A DNA stretch of 64,000 nucleotides from JAHEDH01 sp963745865 (lineage in GTDB: Bacteria; Actinomycetota; Acidimicrobiia; Spongiisociales; ZC4RG35): contig CAVUYZ010000005.1 in NCBI GenBank assembly GCA_963745865.1, positions 62,001 to 126,000 on the forward strand. Direction: 5' to 3'. Below the pieces are notes generated by a model. The model ran no database searches and was not told where the DNA came from. It saw only the letters and a program-made list of their open reading frames with translations. Made by a program: the position numbers and the translations under genes. Below, in pieces: positions 43,168 through 53,068 of the stretch (its first letter is position 1; the number at the start of each line of letters is the position of its first letter).

Positions 43168-43871
43168 CCGTCTCGATCGAGATCGTTCCCATCCGGTCGG
43201 AGACGAGCCGGAGCATCGGGATCCACAGAGCGAGCGTTCCCAGCATCTCCAGCATCTCCTCGACCGTCCGCAAGCCGTGGCCGACCGTGTAGGCGGCGAC
43301 CCCGAGATCGTCCGCCCAACCATCGAACAGGCCATCGACACCCTCCAGCACATCGATGCCCTGCGAGACCGCAAACGCCAGCAGCCCGCCGACGACGAGC
43401 AGCTTCGTCTGCCGCGTCGGGTCGCTGCGCCACAGGTGAACACTGACCGCCAGTAGCCCGGCTGCCAGGATCGGGGCGATCAGCAGATGCCACGAGAAAC
43501 TGGGATAGTCGGCCAGGAAGGGCAGCGTCGGGAAGCGGTCGGCCAGGGCGGATGACACCCGCTCGTGGACCTGGGCGGCGTCGTCGATGCTGATGTAGAG
43601 GAAGAAGCCGGCGACCCACGCCCACGCCCGCCTGGAGGTCATCCGCCACAGCCCGCCTGCGGTCAGGGCGACGGCGAGTGCCTGGGTCGAGGCGAACCAG
43701 GTCGGGAAGCTCTCCTCCCTGGCGATGTTGAAGATCCGTCGGATGCTGAGATGGTCGAACACGTCGAGGTAGTTGAAGACGATGTCACCAACGAGAACGA
43801 CCAACTGGAACGCCAGGGCGACCCAGATGACCCGGGTGACGGTGCGGCGAGTGTCGACCTCGACTCTTCAC
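43160..43871 (-). CDS. Hypothetical integral membrane protein, probable N-terminal frameshift
   Basis: About 235 residues with six or seven hydrophobic segments. The longest clean frame starts at a TTG (43804), but that would cut the first membrane helix in half. The same frame reads upstream through TRRTVTRVIWVALAFQLVV without a start codon. A GTG at 43871 in the frame one base away would supply MKSRGR, giving a complete first helix after removal of one base, consistent with other breaks in this window. A DDAAQVHERVSS segment after the third helix is the only polar conserved-looking patch. Function unknown. It overlaps the convergent uvrD end by 8 bases. Confidence 0.5.
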
Positions 43872-43881
43872 GTGTTGCCAG

Positions 43882-44975
43882 CTAGAGCTGTGACTCCACG
43901 TCGGCCACGAGGTCGTTCCAGCTGTCGACAAACTTCTCGACACCTTCGTCCTCGAGCACCTGCATGACGTCGTCGTAGGCGACGCCGACTGCCGCCATCT
44001 TCTCGAGCGTCGTGTGTGCGGCGGCGATCTCCTCCGGCCCGAACACCGACGGCGTCGGCCCGTGGTCCTGATACGCGTCGATCGTCTCGAGCGGCATGGT
44101 GTTGACCGTGTGCGGGGCGATGAGCTCTTGGACGTAGAGCGTGTCGGAGAAATCGGGGTTCTTGGTGGAGGTCGACGCCCACAGTGGCCGCTGGATGCGG
44201 GCACCGTCGGCCACGAGGCGCTGCCAGCGATCTCCGGCGAACGCACCGAGGAACGCTTCGTACGCCAGACGGGTGTTGGCGATCGCGGTCGTCCCGATCA
44301 AGGCGCCCGCCTCGTCCGAGCCGATCTCCCCGAGCCGACGGTCCACCTCGACGTCCATCCGCGACACGAAGAAGCTCGCCACCGACGCCACCGATGCGGC
44401 GTCGCCGCCCGTGGAGATGAAGTCACCGATCCCATCGAGGTAGGCCGCCATCACCTCGCCATATCGGTCGACGCTGAAGATCAACGTCACGTTGACGGAG
44501 ATCCCCTCGCCGATGAGGCGCCTGATCGCCGGGATGCCCGCCTTGGTGGCCGGGACCTTCACGAGCAGGTTCGGGCGGTCGATGCGCTTGACCCACTCGC
44601 GGGCTTCGGGATCGTCGCTTCGGTGTCATGGGCGAGCGTCGGGGTGACCTCGACCGACACGTAGCCGTCGCGGCCATCGGTGCGCTGATGGACGGGGAGC
44701 AGCACGTCGCATGCCCGCTGGATGTCCGACGACATCAGGGCGGTGATCACTTCTTCGGCGTTGGCCTGGCGGTCCGCCATCTCGCGGAACTGTGTCTCGT
44801 AGTCGTCGGATCCGACGATCGCTTTGGCGAAGATGGAGGGATTCGATGTGACGCCGGTGACTGCGTCGTCCTCGATCCGCCTGGCGAGCTCACCGGAGTC
44901 GAGCATCTTGCGGGAGATCGAGTCCGACCAGACGCTCTGTCCGGCGAGGGTGACCTGGTGAAGGTTCGAAGTCAT
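43882..44975 (-). CDS. tal: Transaldolase, one frameshift
   Basis: A pentose phosphate enzyme that transfers dihydroxyacetone units. The N-terminal frame has DAVTGVTSNPSIFAKAI, the Tal/actinobacterial motif. At about 44612 the frame changes and continues DPEAREWVKRIDRPNLLVKVPATKAG, which contains the Schiff-base lysine in VKVPATK. It ends ...NDLVADVESQL. The joined protein is about 364 residues, the length of actinobacterial Tal. The phase fits one missing base (or two extra), unlike most breaks here. The start is ATG 44975 with GAGGA 7 bases upstream. Confidence 0.88.
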
Positions 44976-45037
44976 GGGGGTGTCCTCTGTTTGGTCTGTG
45001 CTCTGACACTACCCGGATGGCTACGATCGGAAATCAC

Positions 45038-45430
45038 ATGCCGAGACGGATTCTGATCGCCAAGCCGGGCCTCGATGGCCATGACCGCGGTGCCAAGGTC
45101 ATCGCCCGGGCGCTGCGCGATGCCGGCCATGAGGTCGTGTACACCGGGCTGCACCAGACGCCGGCGCAGATCGTCGAGGCCGCTCTGCAGGAGGATGTCG
45201 ACGCCATCGGATTGTCGTCGCTGTCAGGCGCCCACATGTCGCTGTTTCCGCGGGTTGTCGAACTGCTCGCAGAGAACGACGCGAGCGACATCGTCGTGTT
45301 CGGTGGCGGCGTGATCCCCGATGTCGACATCCCTCGACTCCACGCTGCGGGGCTCGCTGCCGTCTTCACGCCCGGGGCACCGTTGTCCCGGATCACCGAT
45401 TGGGTGGAGAGCAACGTTCCCGAGAGATAG
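45038..45430 (+). CDS. B12-binding subunit of methylmalonyl-CoA mutase type
   Basis: A 130-residue stand-alone cobalamin-binding domain starting MPRRILIAKPGLDGHDRGAK. The axial histidine ligand is H15 in DGHDRG, and the cobalamin loops SSLSGAHM and FGGGVIPD are visible. In many organisms this domain is a separate small subunit that pairs with a large catalytic mutase chain. No large subunit is encoded nearby, so the partner must be elsewhere. sucCD directly follows, matching a methylmalonyl-CoA to succinyl-CoA route. A TACGAT -10-like box at 45022-45027 favours ATG 45038; an in-frame ATG at 45017 would add seven residues. Confidence 0.85.
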   Translation: MPRRILIAKPGLDGHDRGAKVIARALRDAGHEVVYTGLHQTPAQIVEAALQEDVDAIGLSSLSGAHMSLFPRVVELLAENDASDIVVFGGGVIPDVDIPRLHAAGLAAVFTPGAPLSRITDWVESNVPER

Positions 45431-45481
45431 CCATCTGGCCGGTCCGACTAGCGTCGGGCAGGCAGTCTCTCAAAGGCGAAC

Positions 45482-46705
45482 ATGAAGATCCACGAACACC
45501 AGGCCAAGCAGTTGATGGCCGCCAAAGGCATCGCCGTGCCGTTGGGAACCGTTGCCACCACCGTCGAGGAAGCCGTCGCCGCGGTTGCTCCTCTCGTCGC
45601 CGAGTCCGGCAACCCGGTCGTCGTCGTCAAGTCCCAGATCCACGCCGGTGGTCGGGGCAAGGGTCGCTTCACAGAGCATCCTGACACCGGCGGCGTGAAC
45701 GTGGTCACCGATGGCATTTCGGGCGGCGTCGCAGCGGCCGAGGCCGCAGTTCGGGACCTCGCCACGAAGATGCTCGGCTCGACCCTCGTCACGATCCAGA
45801 CCGGCGACGAAGGCAAGCAGGTCAACCGGCTCTACATCGAACAGGGGATCGACATCGCTCGCGAGCTGTACCTGTCGGTGCTGCTCGATCGGGCGCAGAG
45901 CAGGAACATCGTCATGGCGTCGACCGAGGGTGGGGTCGAGATCGAGAAGGTGGCGGAGGAGACGCCGGAGAGGATCCTGCGCGAGACCATCGACCCGGCG
46001 ATCGGCCTCGCCGATTTCCAGGCTGCGAGGCTCGCCCGTGGGCTCGACCTCGACGGTGCCGCAGCGAAGAACTTCGTCCGGTTCGTCTCGGCGCTCTCCG
46101 AGGCGGCAGCCGACTGGGACTCTGACCTGATCGAGATCAATCCGTTGGTGGTCACCACCGACGGGGAGGTGATCGCCCTCGACGGGAAGATGGCCTTCGA
46201 CGACAACGCCCTGTTCCGGCATCCGGACATCGCCGCCATGCGGGACGAGTCCGAAGAGGATCCTGCCGAGCTCGAAGCCAAGAAGACCGGCCTCTCCTAC
46301 ATCACGCTCGACGGGACGATCGGATGTCTCGTCAACGGAGCCGGGCTCGCCATGGCGACGATGGACACCATCAAGCACGTCGGCGGGGAGCCTGCCAACT
46401 TCCTGGATGTCGGTGGGGGCGCGGATGCCGAGCAGGTGGCAACGGCATTCCGGATCATCACCGCCGATCCCAACGTCAAAGGCATCTTCGTGAACATCTT
46501 CGGCGGGATCATGCAGTGCGATGTGATCGCCACCGGAATCGTCGAGGCGGTGACCGAGGTCGGTCTCGAGGTGCCGCTCGTGGTCAGGCTCGAAGGCACC
46601 AACGTCGACCTCGGAAAGCAGATCATCCGCGAGTCCGGTCTCGACGTGATCGCGGCCGAGGACATGAAAGACGGAGCCCAGAAGATCGTGGAGTTGGCAT
46701 CGTGA
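45482..46705 (+). CDS. sucC: Succinyl-CoA synthetase subunit beta (ADP-forming type)
   Basis: A 407-residue ATP-grasp subunit of the TCA-cycle ligase. The N-terminal MKIHEHQAKQLMAAKGIAVP, the grasp lysine region VVVVKSQIHAGGRGKG, and DLIEINPLVV with metal ligands are typical. GGGADAEQV and NIFGGIMQCDVIA in the C-terminal domain bind succinate. It has a somewhat longer insert than E. coli SucC (388 residues), as is usual in actinobacteria. It is coupled to sucD by a 4-base overlap. Confidence 0.96.
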   Translation: MKIHEHQAKQLMAAKGIAVPLGTVATTVEEAVAAVAPLVAESGNPVVVVKSQIHAGGRGKGRFTEHPDTGGVNVVTDGISGGVAAAEAAVRDLATKMLGSTLVTIQTGDEGKQVNRLYIEQGIDIARELYLSVLLDRAQSRNIVMASTEGGVEIEKVAEETPERILRETIDPAIGLADFQAARLARGLDLDGAAAKNFVRFVSALSEAAADWDSDLIEINPLVVTTDGEVIALDGKMAFDDNALFRHPDIAAMRDESEEDPAELEAKKTGLSYITLDGTIGCLVNGAGLAMATMDTIKHVGGEPANFLDVGGGADAEQVATAFRIITADPNVKGIFVNIFGGIMQCDVIATGIVEAVTEVGLEVPLVVRLEGTNVDLGKQIIRESGLDVIAAEDMKDGAQKIVELAS

Positions 46706-47625
46706 GCATCCTCGTCAACAAGGACACCAAGGTGATCGTCCAGGGGCTCGGCCGCACCGGTCAGTTCCACACGGACAAGGCGATCGCGTACGGAACGCAG
46801 ATGGTGGGAGCGGTCCACCCGTCGAGGGCGGGGGAGACCCAGAGCTTCGAAGGTGAGACCGACCACTCGGGCGTGCCAGGGCGGTCCGACACCTACGACG
46901 TGACACTGCCGATCTGGGCGTCGGTGAGCGAGGCGATGGAGGAGACCGGGGCCACGGCCTCGGTGGTGTACGTTCCGCCGCCGTTCGCCGCAGATGCGAT
47001 CATGGAAGCGGCCGAAGCCGGTATCGAGCTGATCGTCTGCATCACCGAGGGAATCCCGGTGGCTGACATGGTCGAGGCGAAGCGCTACCTGGCCGACAAG
47101 CCGTCCCGCCTGGTCGGTCCGAATTGCCCCGGCGTGATCACACCGGCCGAGTGCAAGATCGGGATCATGCCCGGATACATCCATCAGCCGGGCAAGATCG
47201 GTGTGGTGTCGCGGTCGGGCACCCTGACATATGAAGCCGTCCACCAACTGACCAGGCTTGGCCTGGGGCAGACCACGGCCGTCGGCATCGGTGGCGACCC
47301 GGTGAACGGCACCAACTTCGTCGATGTCCTGCGGCTGTTCAATGACGATCCCAACACCGAGGGCGTGATCATGATCGGTGAGATCGGCGGGACTGCCGAG
47401 GAAGAGGCGTCCGAGTTCGTTCAGTCCGAGATGCGCAAGCCGGTCGCCGGCTTCATCGCCGGAACCACGGCGCCCCCCGGAAAGCGGATGGGCCACGCCG
47501 GCGCGATCATCTCGGGAGGGAAGGGCACCGCCGCCGCCAAGATCGAGGCGATGGAGGCGGCCGGAATCGTGGTCGCCCCCACCCCGACCGACATGGGCAC
47601 GGCGATGGTCGAAGCCCTGGGCTGA
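46702..47625 (+). CDS. sucD: Succinyl-CoA synthetase subunit alpha
   Basis: A 307-residue CoA-binding subunit. VQGLGRTGQFHTDKAIAYG is the CoA-binding Rossmann loop. The phosphohistidine is in RMGHAGAIISGGKGTA, and the conserved GPNCPGVITP is present. The start is GTG 46702, overlapping the sucC stop (GTGA). A minus-strand DUF169 gene ends 3 bases after its stop. Confidence 0.96.
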   Translation: MSILVNKDTKVIVQGLGRTGQFHTDKAIAYGTQMVGAVHPSRAGETQSFEGETDHSGVPGRSDTYDVTLPIWASVSEAMEETGATASVVYVPPPFAADAIMEAAEAGIELIVCITEGIPVADMVEAKRYLADKPSRLVGPNCPGVITPAECKIGIMPGYIHQPGKIGVVSRSGTLTYEAVHQLTRLGLGQTTAVGIGGDPVNGTNFVDVLRLFNDDPNTEGVIMIGEIGGTAEEEASEFVQSEMRKPVAGFIAGTTAPPGKRMGHAGAIISGGKGTAAAKIEAMEAAGIVVAPTPTDMGTAMVEALG

Positions 47626-47628
47626 CAC

Positions 47629-48349
47629 TCAGGCGGTGACGAACCGCTGTTTGTCGTCGGCCGCGTATCCAACCACGGCGTCGTCGGCGCGACACACGCG
47701 CCGGAGGCCGGTCACCAATTCCTCCAGCCGAGCGGCGGGGACGGCGACGGTCAGTTCGCCGTCGTCCATGCCGATTCGCTCCCGTGACAATGCGCATCCC
47801 ATCGATGCCGCGATGGTTTCGGTTTCGAGGGCCCGGGGGATGATCTGGCACTGCGGTTTGCCCGAGAACTCGACCTGCACGGCGTCGGAGATCTCCATCA
47901 TCTGGCGCGGCGTGATCCGCAGGATGACAACGTCTGGGTCGATGCTCGACTCGCCGAGCGGCCCGTAGGTGACCGCTGCGGGAGCCGTGGCCTTGGCGGC
48001 GACGCCTGCGAACGCCTCCATCGTGACCCAGCCGACTTCGAGCAATGTGGCGACGTCCTGCTTGTCGAGAATGTCGCCTGCCTGAGCCATGCCATGGGTG
48101 AACAGACCGACCGAGCAATTGCCGTGGTCTCCGGGGAGGGTCGTGAACGTCTGATCATGACCGTGCGACCAGAACACGCACGACGCCGGGACCCGCCCTG
48201 CGCGCCCGTCGGCGGTGGGTTCCGACATCGGTGCGTCGAACATCGCAACGCCGTCTGGCACGGCATCGTCGTGGAAGGATGATGGCCACCGGTGAGCGGG
48301 TGAGTCCGAGGAGATCGGTCAGTTCTGCGCTGAGTGTGTCATAGGTCAT
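47629..48349 (-). CDS. DUF169-family protein, one frameshift
   Basis: A protein of about 240 residues. The N-terminal frame (MTYDTLSAELTDLLGLTRSPVAIIL) passes into a second frame (DDAVPDGVAMFDAP...) near 48275 by removal of one A. Cysteine-containing motifs ASCVFW, HGNCSVGLF, KPQCQII and SMGCALSRERIG match DUF169 proteins. Conserved cysteines there suggest metal or cluster binding; the function is unknown. The start is ATG 48349; an upstream ATG at 48370 is possible but has no room for a ribosome site. It is convergent with sucD. Confidence 0.65.
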
Positions 48350-48466
48350 GGCGGCGAAGGTAGCGGACATCTCCACGTTGCCGGATACGGGTCGGGTCTT
48401 CGGACTCTGTGCGACATGTGGGCGGTGTCGGATGATCACGGGGTCTCGATCAGGAGGAGGACCTCA

Positions 48467-48899
48467 ATGACACAACTGGATCCTGGGCCACCGATCGACG
48501 GCGAGCGAGATGCGATGTCTCCGAAGCTGCGTCGAGACCCCGATGACAAGGTCATCGCCGGCGTATGCGGCGGGCTCGGGCGCTACTTCGGCGTCGATCC
48601 TGTGTTCTTCCGGTTGGCCTTCGTCGTGCTCGCCATCGGTGGTGGCTCAGGCGTTCTGCTGTACATCGTTGCCTGGCTGATCATCCCCGAGGAAGAAGTT
48701 CGGCGAGGAACTCTCTGCTGAACGCGCCACGCTCGGGTCGCAGGGCCCGGCTATCGCAGGCGTACTCCTCATCGCCGCCGGGCTGATGATGCTGGTGAAC
48801 AACGTCCTGCCGTGGTTCGACAAGGTCATGTGGCCGGCGATGATCGTCGCCGGGGGCCTGGTGCTCATCTATATGGGAGGTCGACGTGAGCGCACTTGA
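48467..48899 (+). CDS. PspC-domain membrane protein, one frameshift
   Basis: The N-terminal 100 residues are a classical PspC domain (KVIAGVCGGLGRYFGVDPVFFRLAFVVLAI). At about 48697 the frame moves by one base. The new frame continues FGEELSAERATLGSQGPAIAGVLLI and a second pair of hydrophobic segments, to a stop at 48899 that overlaps the next gene. Restored length is about 143 residues. PspC domains act in envelope-stress responses. AGGAGG precedes ATG 48467. The next two genes, LiaF-like and a small membrane protein, form one operon with it. Confidence 0.75.
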
Positions 48900-49536
48900 C
48901 ACCAAACCGGCTCCGGAGCAGACGCGCCAAGGGGCGGCTCGTAGCAACGATTACGGATCGATCGTGCTCGGCGTGGTTCTGGTGGTTGCCGGCGGTCTGT
49001 GGTTGCTGGATGCGGTCGACATCCTCGAACTGAGGGCAGCCGTGATCCTGCCGTCGCTGCTCGCGATCATTGGGTTGGCGCTGATCTTCGGATCATCGAC
49101 AGGCCCGCACAGCGGACTCGTGGTCTTCGGCGTGTTCCTGACCATCGCCGTCATCGCTGCGGCGGTCACGCCGCAGGACGCCTTCACGGGCGGTATCGGC
49201 GAGCGCTCGTTCCGGGTCGGCCAGCAGACCGCTCTCGAGCCGTTGTACAACGTCGGGGTCGGTGATCTCAGCCTCGATCTGAGTGACCTGACATTGACGG
49301 AGACCACGAGTGTGAGCGTCACCGTCGGGGCTGGGGAGATGCGGGTTCAGGTGCCGGAGGACATCCCGGTGCGGATCGACGCTGCGGTCGGTGCCGGTGA
49401 GATCGTCCTGTTCGACGAGTCGACTGACGGCTTGTCGGTCACGCGCATGTACGAGAGCCCCGGATTCTCCGACGCCGATGTGACGCTGACGTTGGATCTC
49501 GACGTTGCGACCGGAAAGATCGAGGTGACGAGATGA
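48886..49536 (+). CDS. LiaF-like (cell wall-active antibiotic response) membrane protein
   Basis: A 216-residue protein. After an N-terminal cytoplasmic stretch, hydrophobic segments at about residues 25-90 are followed by a beta-rich domain with the repeated theme LSLDLSDLTLTE and VSVTVGAGEMRVQVPEDIPV. This is characteristic of LiaF/YvqF C-terminal (DUF2154-like) domains. In Firmicutes LiaF restrains the LiaSR sensor; here no LiaSR pair is present. The start is GTG 48886 with GGGAGG 6 bases upstream, inside the PspC gene end. The order PspC-LiaF-like-small membrane protein suggests an envelope-stress module. Confidence 0.7.
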   Translation: MSALDTKPAPEQTRQGAARSNDYGSIVLGVVLVVAGGLWLLDAVDILELRAAVILPSLLAIIGLALIFGSSTGPHSGLVVFGVFLTIAVIAAAVTPQDAFTGGIGERSFRVGQQTALEPLYNVGVGDLSLDLSDLTLTETTSVSVTVGAGEMRVQVPEDIPVRIDAAVGAGEIVLFDESTDGLSVTRMYESPGFSDADVTLTLDLDVATGKIEVTR

Positions 49537-49724
49537 AGCTGCACACGGGAACGCTGTTCGCCGGGATCATCTATCTGGTGGTCGGGCTCGCCTTCGTCGC
49601 GGAGGCGCTCGAATGGTGGACGTTGCAGATCAGTGATCTTCGATACGTCGGCCCTGCCGCTCTGGTGGTGGTGGGTGTGGCGGTCGTGATCGGGTCGCTG
49701 GCCAGATCGGAGTCGACCGGCTGA
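49533..49724 (+). CDS. Small membrane protein with two hydrophobic segments
   Basis: A 63-residue protein starting MKLHTGTLFAGIIYLVVGL with two hydrophobic segments and a short charged tail. The ATGA overlap with the LiaF-like gene implies coupled translation. It resembles LiaI/B-box type small membrane proteins by size and context only. Confidence 0.55.
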   Translation: MKLHTGTLFAGIIYLVVGLAFVAEALEWWTLQISDLRYVGPAALVVVGVAVVIGSLARSESTG

Positions 49725-49729
49725 CGCCC

Positions 49730-50207
49730 TCAGATCACCTTGTCGCCGAAGCCGGCCAGCGAGCGGTGCAGCTCGGTCTGTCCGGTGTGGTAGGTGTCGT
49801 GGAAATAGAGGAAGTGGAGGCGCTTCAGGAGCGGAATCGGGCCCCGGCTGGTCTCGAACGGCGCGTTGAGGTCGGCGTCTGACAGCGTCTCGGCGAGTCG
49901 CGTCTGTGATGTCGTCGAGCAATTCGAGCAGCGTGCCCTGATCGATCACGTCATCGCCGTCGGCGGTGATCGGGTCAGACTCGTTGGTGTACCTGGCGAT
50001 CTGGTCGTCCGACAGCATCGACTGACCGCTGGCGGCCAGAATCGCCTTGTTGCGATGGACGACAAGATGACCGATCGTCCAGTTGAGGCAGTTGCCACTG
50101 CCCGGCGGCTGGATGAGCCCGTCGGCGTGGGTGAGACCTTCGGCATGTCGCCGGACGATGGCCCGGTTTCGTTCGAAATCGGCGATCAGATCATCCGCTG
50201 TGTACAT
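49730..50207 (-). CDS. DinB-superfamily protein, one frameshift
   Basis: A four-helix-bundle protein of about 158 residues in two frames. The first frame (MYTADDLIADFERNRAIVRRHAEGL ... NWTIGHLVVHRN) contains the first metal-type His. At about 49895 one base must be removed to continue ETLSDADLNAPF and then LHFLYFHDTYHTGQTELHRSLAGFGDKVI, which contains the HxxxH pair. A His from each segment is as expected for DinB/YfiT-type metal sites. Enzymes of this group include mycothiol-dependent transferases and isomerases. Its start overlaps the helicase end by 17 bases. Confidence 0.7.
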
Positions 50208-52996
50208 CAGGAAAACCTACCAGTAGGTCGAGTATCTCGTCGCCGTAGGCGTCGAGTTTTGCCGGACCGATGCCGGGAATGTCGAGCAGCGCTTCCTCGG
50301 TCGACGGGCGCCTCGAGGCGAGGGCATCGAGGGTGGTGTCGTTGAAGATCACGTAGGCAGGCACGCCCTGGTCACGGGCCTGGCCGAGCCGCCACGCTTT
50401 GAGCCTGTCGACGAGATCCTGGTCGGCGGGCCCGACTCCCGGTGCCAGACCGCCCCGAGACGCCCGCCTTCGTCACGGTCTCCCCCCAGGGGACCGCCAT
50501 CGTCGCTCCTGTCTCGGCCAGTCGGATCGAGGACGCCGGTCGTGAGGATCTCGTCCACCGCGCCGGTGTATCCGCCGGTGATCGAGATCTCGTCGCCCAG
50601 TGAGACGAACAACCCGTCGGCGGGGGGCCGAGACCGCCGGCCGATCCTCGCGTGTTTGGGGAATGGCGCTGGGGAGCGGGGCACTGCCGTCGATCTCGGT
50701 GAGGAACCTCGATGGCCGGTCCTCATCGACCAGTACCGTCACCGACGTCCGACCTCGCGTCAGTGCCACATGGAACACGCGACGCTCTTCTTCGACATCG
50801 TCGGAGAGGTCATGCGGCATGGTCCCGCGATCGGCGCCGAAGACCAGGACGTGGTCCCACTCCAATCCCTTGACCCGATGCACCGACGACAGGAGGACGC
50901 CGCCCGGGGTGGATGGTGTTCCCAGCTTCTCCCGCAGCCACGGCTCGAACGACGCCGGTTCGGGACCGAGGGAAGCCACCCGTCTGAGCGCGGCGAGGTC
51001 GTCTCCCTGCGCTGCCCGGTCTGCCCGCGAGCGCCCCGAGTCCAGGGCGGCGGCCGCCTTGTCGAGTCCGACGGTGGTGGCGAGCACGTCGAGAAGCCGG
51101 GGTGTCGATCCAGTGGCGCGAGAGGCGGTGAAGATGTCCTCGAAGAACCCGTCCCAGCGGTCCCGCCTCCTGCCGTCGAGGCTTCGCCCCATCGAGACCA
51201 GCTCGTCGATGGCGAACGGCCCGCGCCGCTTGCCGATCATCTCGCCGAACAGCCGGGTGATGCCGCGACCGGGACGGCGGATCGCCTCGAAGAGGTCGTT
51301 GCGCCGCATCGCTCCCGGGTCGAGGGCGATCCGGATCCAGGCGAGGGTCGCCCGGAGCAGCGTCCGGTCCAGGACCGACGGGGACAGCGGAGATTGGAAC
51401 GGGATTCCCTGCTCTGCCAGGGCGACGTGGAGCGGGAGCAGGCTGGAGTTGACTCTCGCCAGCACCGCGATCGATGCCGGGTCGGCGCCATCGGCTTCGA
51501 GCGAGGCGATCAGGTCGGCGGCGACCGTGCCGAGATCCTCGCCAGGCCGTCTGATCACCTCGAGCCCCGACGCAGCGGAGTCGGCCCTGATCTTCTTCTC
51601 GACCCGGCGCAGGTTGTACTCGAGCATGGTGGCAGCCGATGTGACCACGTCGGCCGGGCAGCGGTAGTTGACCTCGAGGGCGTGTGATCCGGCTCCCGGG
51701 AACAGCGACTCGAAGTCGATCAGGAATCCCGGATCGGCACCGGCGTAGCCATAGATGACCTGATCGTCGTCTCCGACGCCGAAGACGTTCAATCCCGGGC
51801 TGGCCAGCAGTCGCAGCAGCAGCAGGTACGCAGGCGTCAGGTCCTGGAACTCGTCGACGAGCAGATGCCGGCATTGCGACTGCCAATGGGCGCGCAGGTC
51901 GGGCTGCTGGCACAGCGCCTCGATGGCTCCGTAGATCTGCTCGTCGTGGTCGACCTCACCGGCCCGGTCGAGACCGTCCCGGTAGCGGCGGAACGTGTCG
52001 GCGAATCCGGGGACGTCGTCGCGGGCCGCCTCCACCTCGTCGGGGTGGGTGAGCCCGATCCTCACCTCTCCCAGCGCCTCCAGGTACGGGCCGATCACGT
52101 CGGTGTTGGCTCGAGGTGGCGCCGAGGCGATCGGCTCGAGGCGACGTCGCTGCTCGCGCTCGTCGATCAGCCTGACATGGGGTTTGGCCATGCGCAGGAT
52201 CTCCCAGCCGAGTGAGTGGATCGTTCGGACGTTCAGTCGGCGCCCATCAGGGAGGCGTTCCACCATCTCGAGCGCGGCCCGCCGGTTGTAGGCGACGGCG
52301 GTGATCACCGCCGGCTCGATCGAGCGGTCTTCGAGAAGATGCCGGATCCGGGCGGTGAGCACCCGGGTCTTGCCCGAGCCTGCCGGCGCGATGATCCGTG
52401 CCGGCCCCACCAGATGTGCGACTGCGGCCAGTTGGTCGGGGGCGAGGTCTTCGGTGGGCGGTGTCACGGAAGGCACCGGGGTCGGGCGCCCGAGGTCGAC
52501 CGATTCGTGATGGATCACGATGGTTCCGGGGGCTCCGTCGAGCGGCTGGCGCGGTCCGCCGTCGATCCACGCGAGGGTGCCGTCGGCGAGTCGGATGTCG
52601 GCATCCTCGCTCAGTTCCGCCTCGAGGCGGGCGACGGCTTTGTGCGCCCACCACCACACGGGTGGATCCCGTCTGGCGTCATAGGAGTTGTGCCAGATCG
52701 CCTTCATGAGCCGTTCCCGCAGAAACGTGAAGGTTCCGCCCAACTCGTAGGGGGGTGCGGTGGTCGATTCCGGCTCGGAGACGACCTCGGCCGCGACGGC
52801 CAACTCGATGACCGTCGGCACCCGCTGCACGTAGCGTCGTTGCAGGTCGTCGACGACCCGTTCGAGCTTCGGCGGCGTCGCCGAGCAGGGCCGAGTCGAT
52901 CACGATCCGGTCGGCGTCGCTCCAGTCCGGGGGAGTGCTCTGTCCCGGTCCGACCACGACCGAACGACCTAGCTCTGCTGGACCCGGTGCTGTCAC
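50191..52996 (-). CDS. uvrD2: UvrD2-type DNA helicase with C-terminal HRDC domain, four frameshifts
   Basis: A superfamily 1 helicase of about 930 residues. Motif I is IIAPAGSGKTRVLTAR, II is VDEFQDLTPAY, III is VFGVGDDDQVIYGYAGAD, IV is LEVNYRCP, V is SSVHRVKGLEWDHVLVFG and VI is RRVFHVALTRG. The C-terminus reads DQDLVDRLKAWRLGQARDQGVPAYVIFNDTTLDAL and DIPGIGPAKLD, an HRDC domain, as in mycobacterial UvrD2. The N-terminus (VTAPGPAELGRSVVVG) starts at GTG 52996, and one base is extra near 52871. In the C-terminal linker frames change near 50625 (within a run of six G/C), 50528 and 50451. All four have the same phase (one extra base). The order and completeness of motifs argue for an intact gene with sequencing errors. 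Confidence 0.8.
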
Positions 52997-53068
52997 GCTG
53001 GCAAGGGTACGGACACCCCATGACAGTTCCGCAACCGCTCCTACACTCGCCAGCCGGGAGGACCGACC

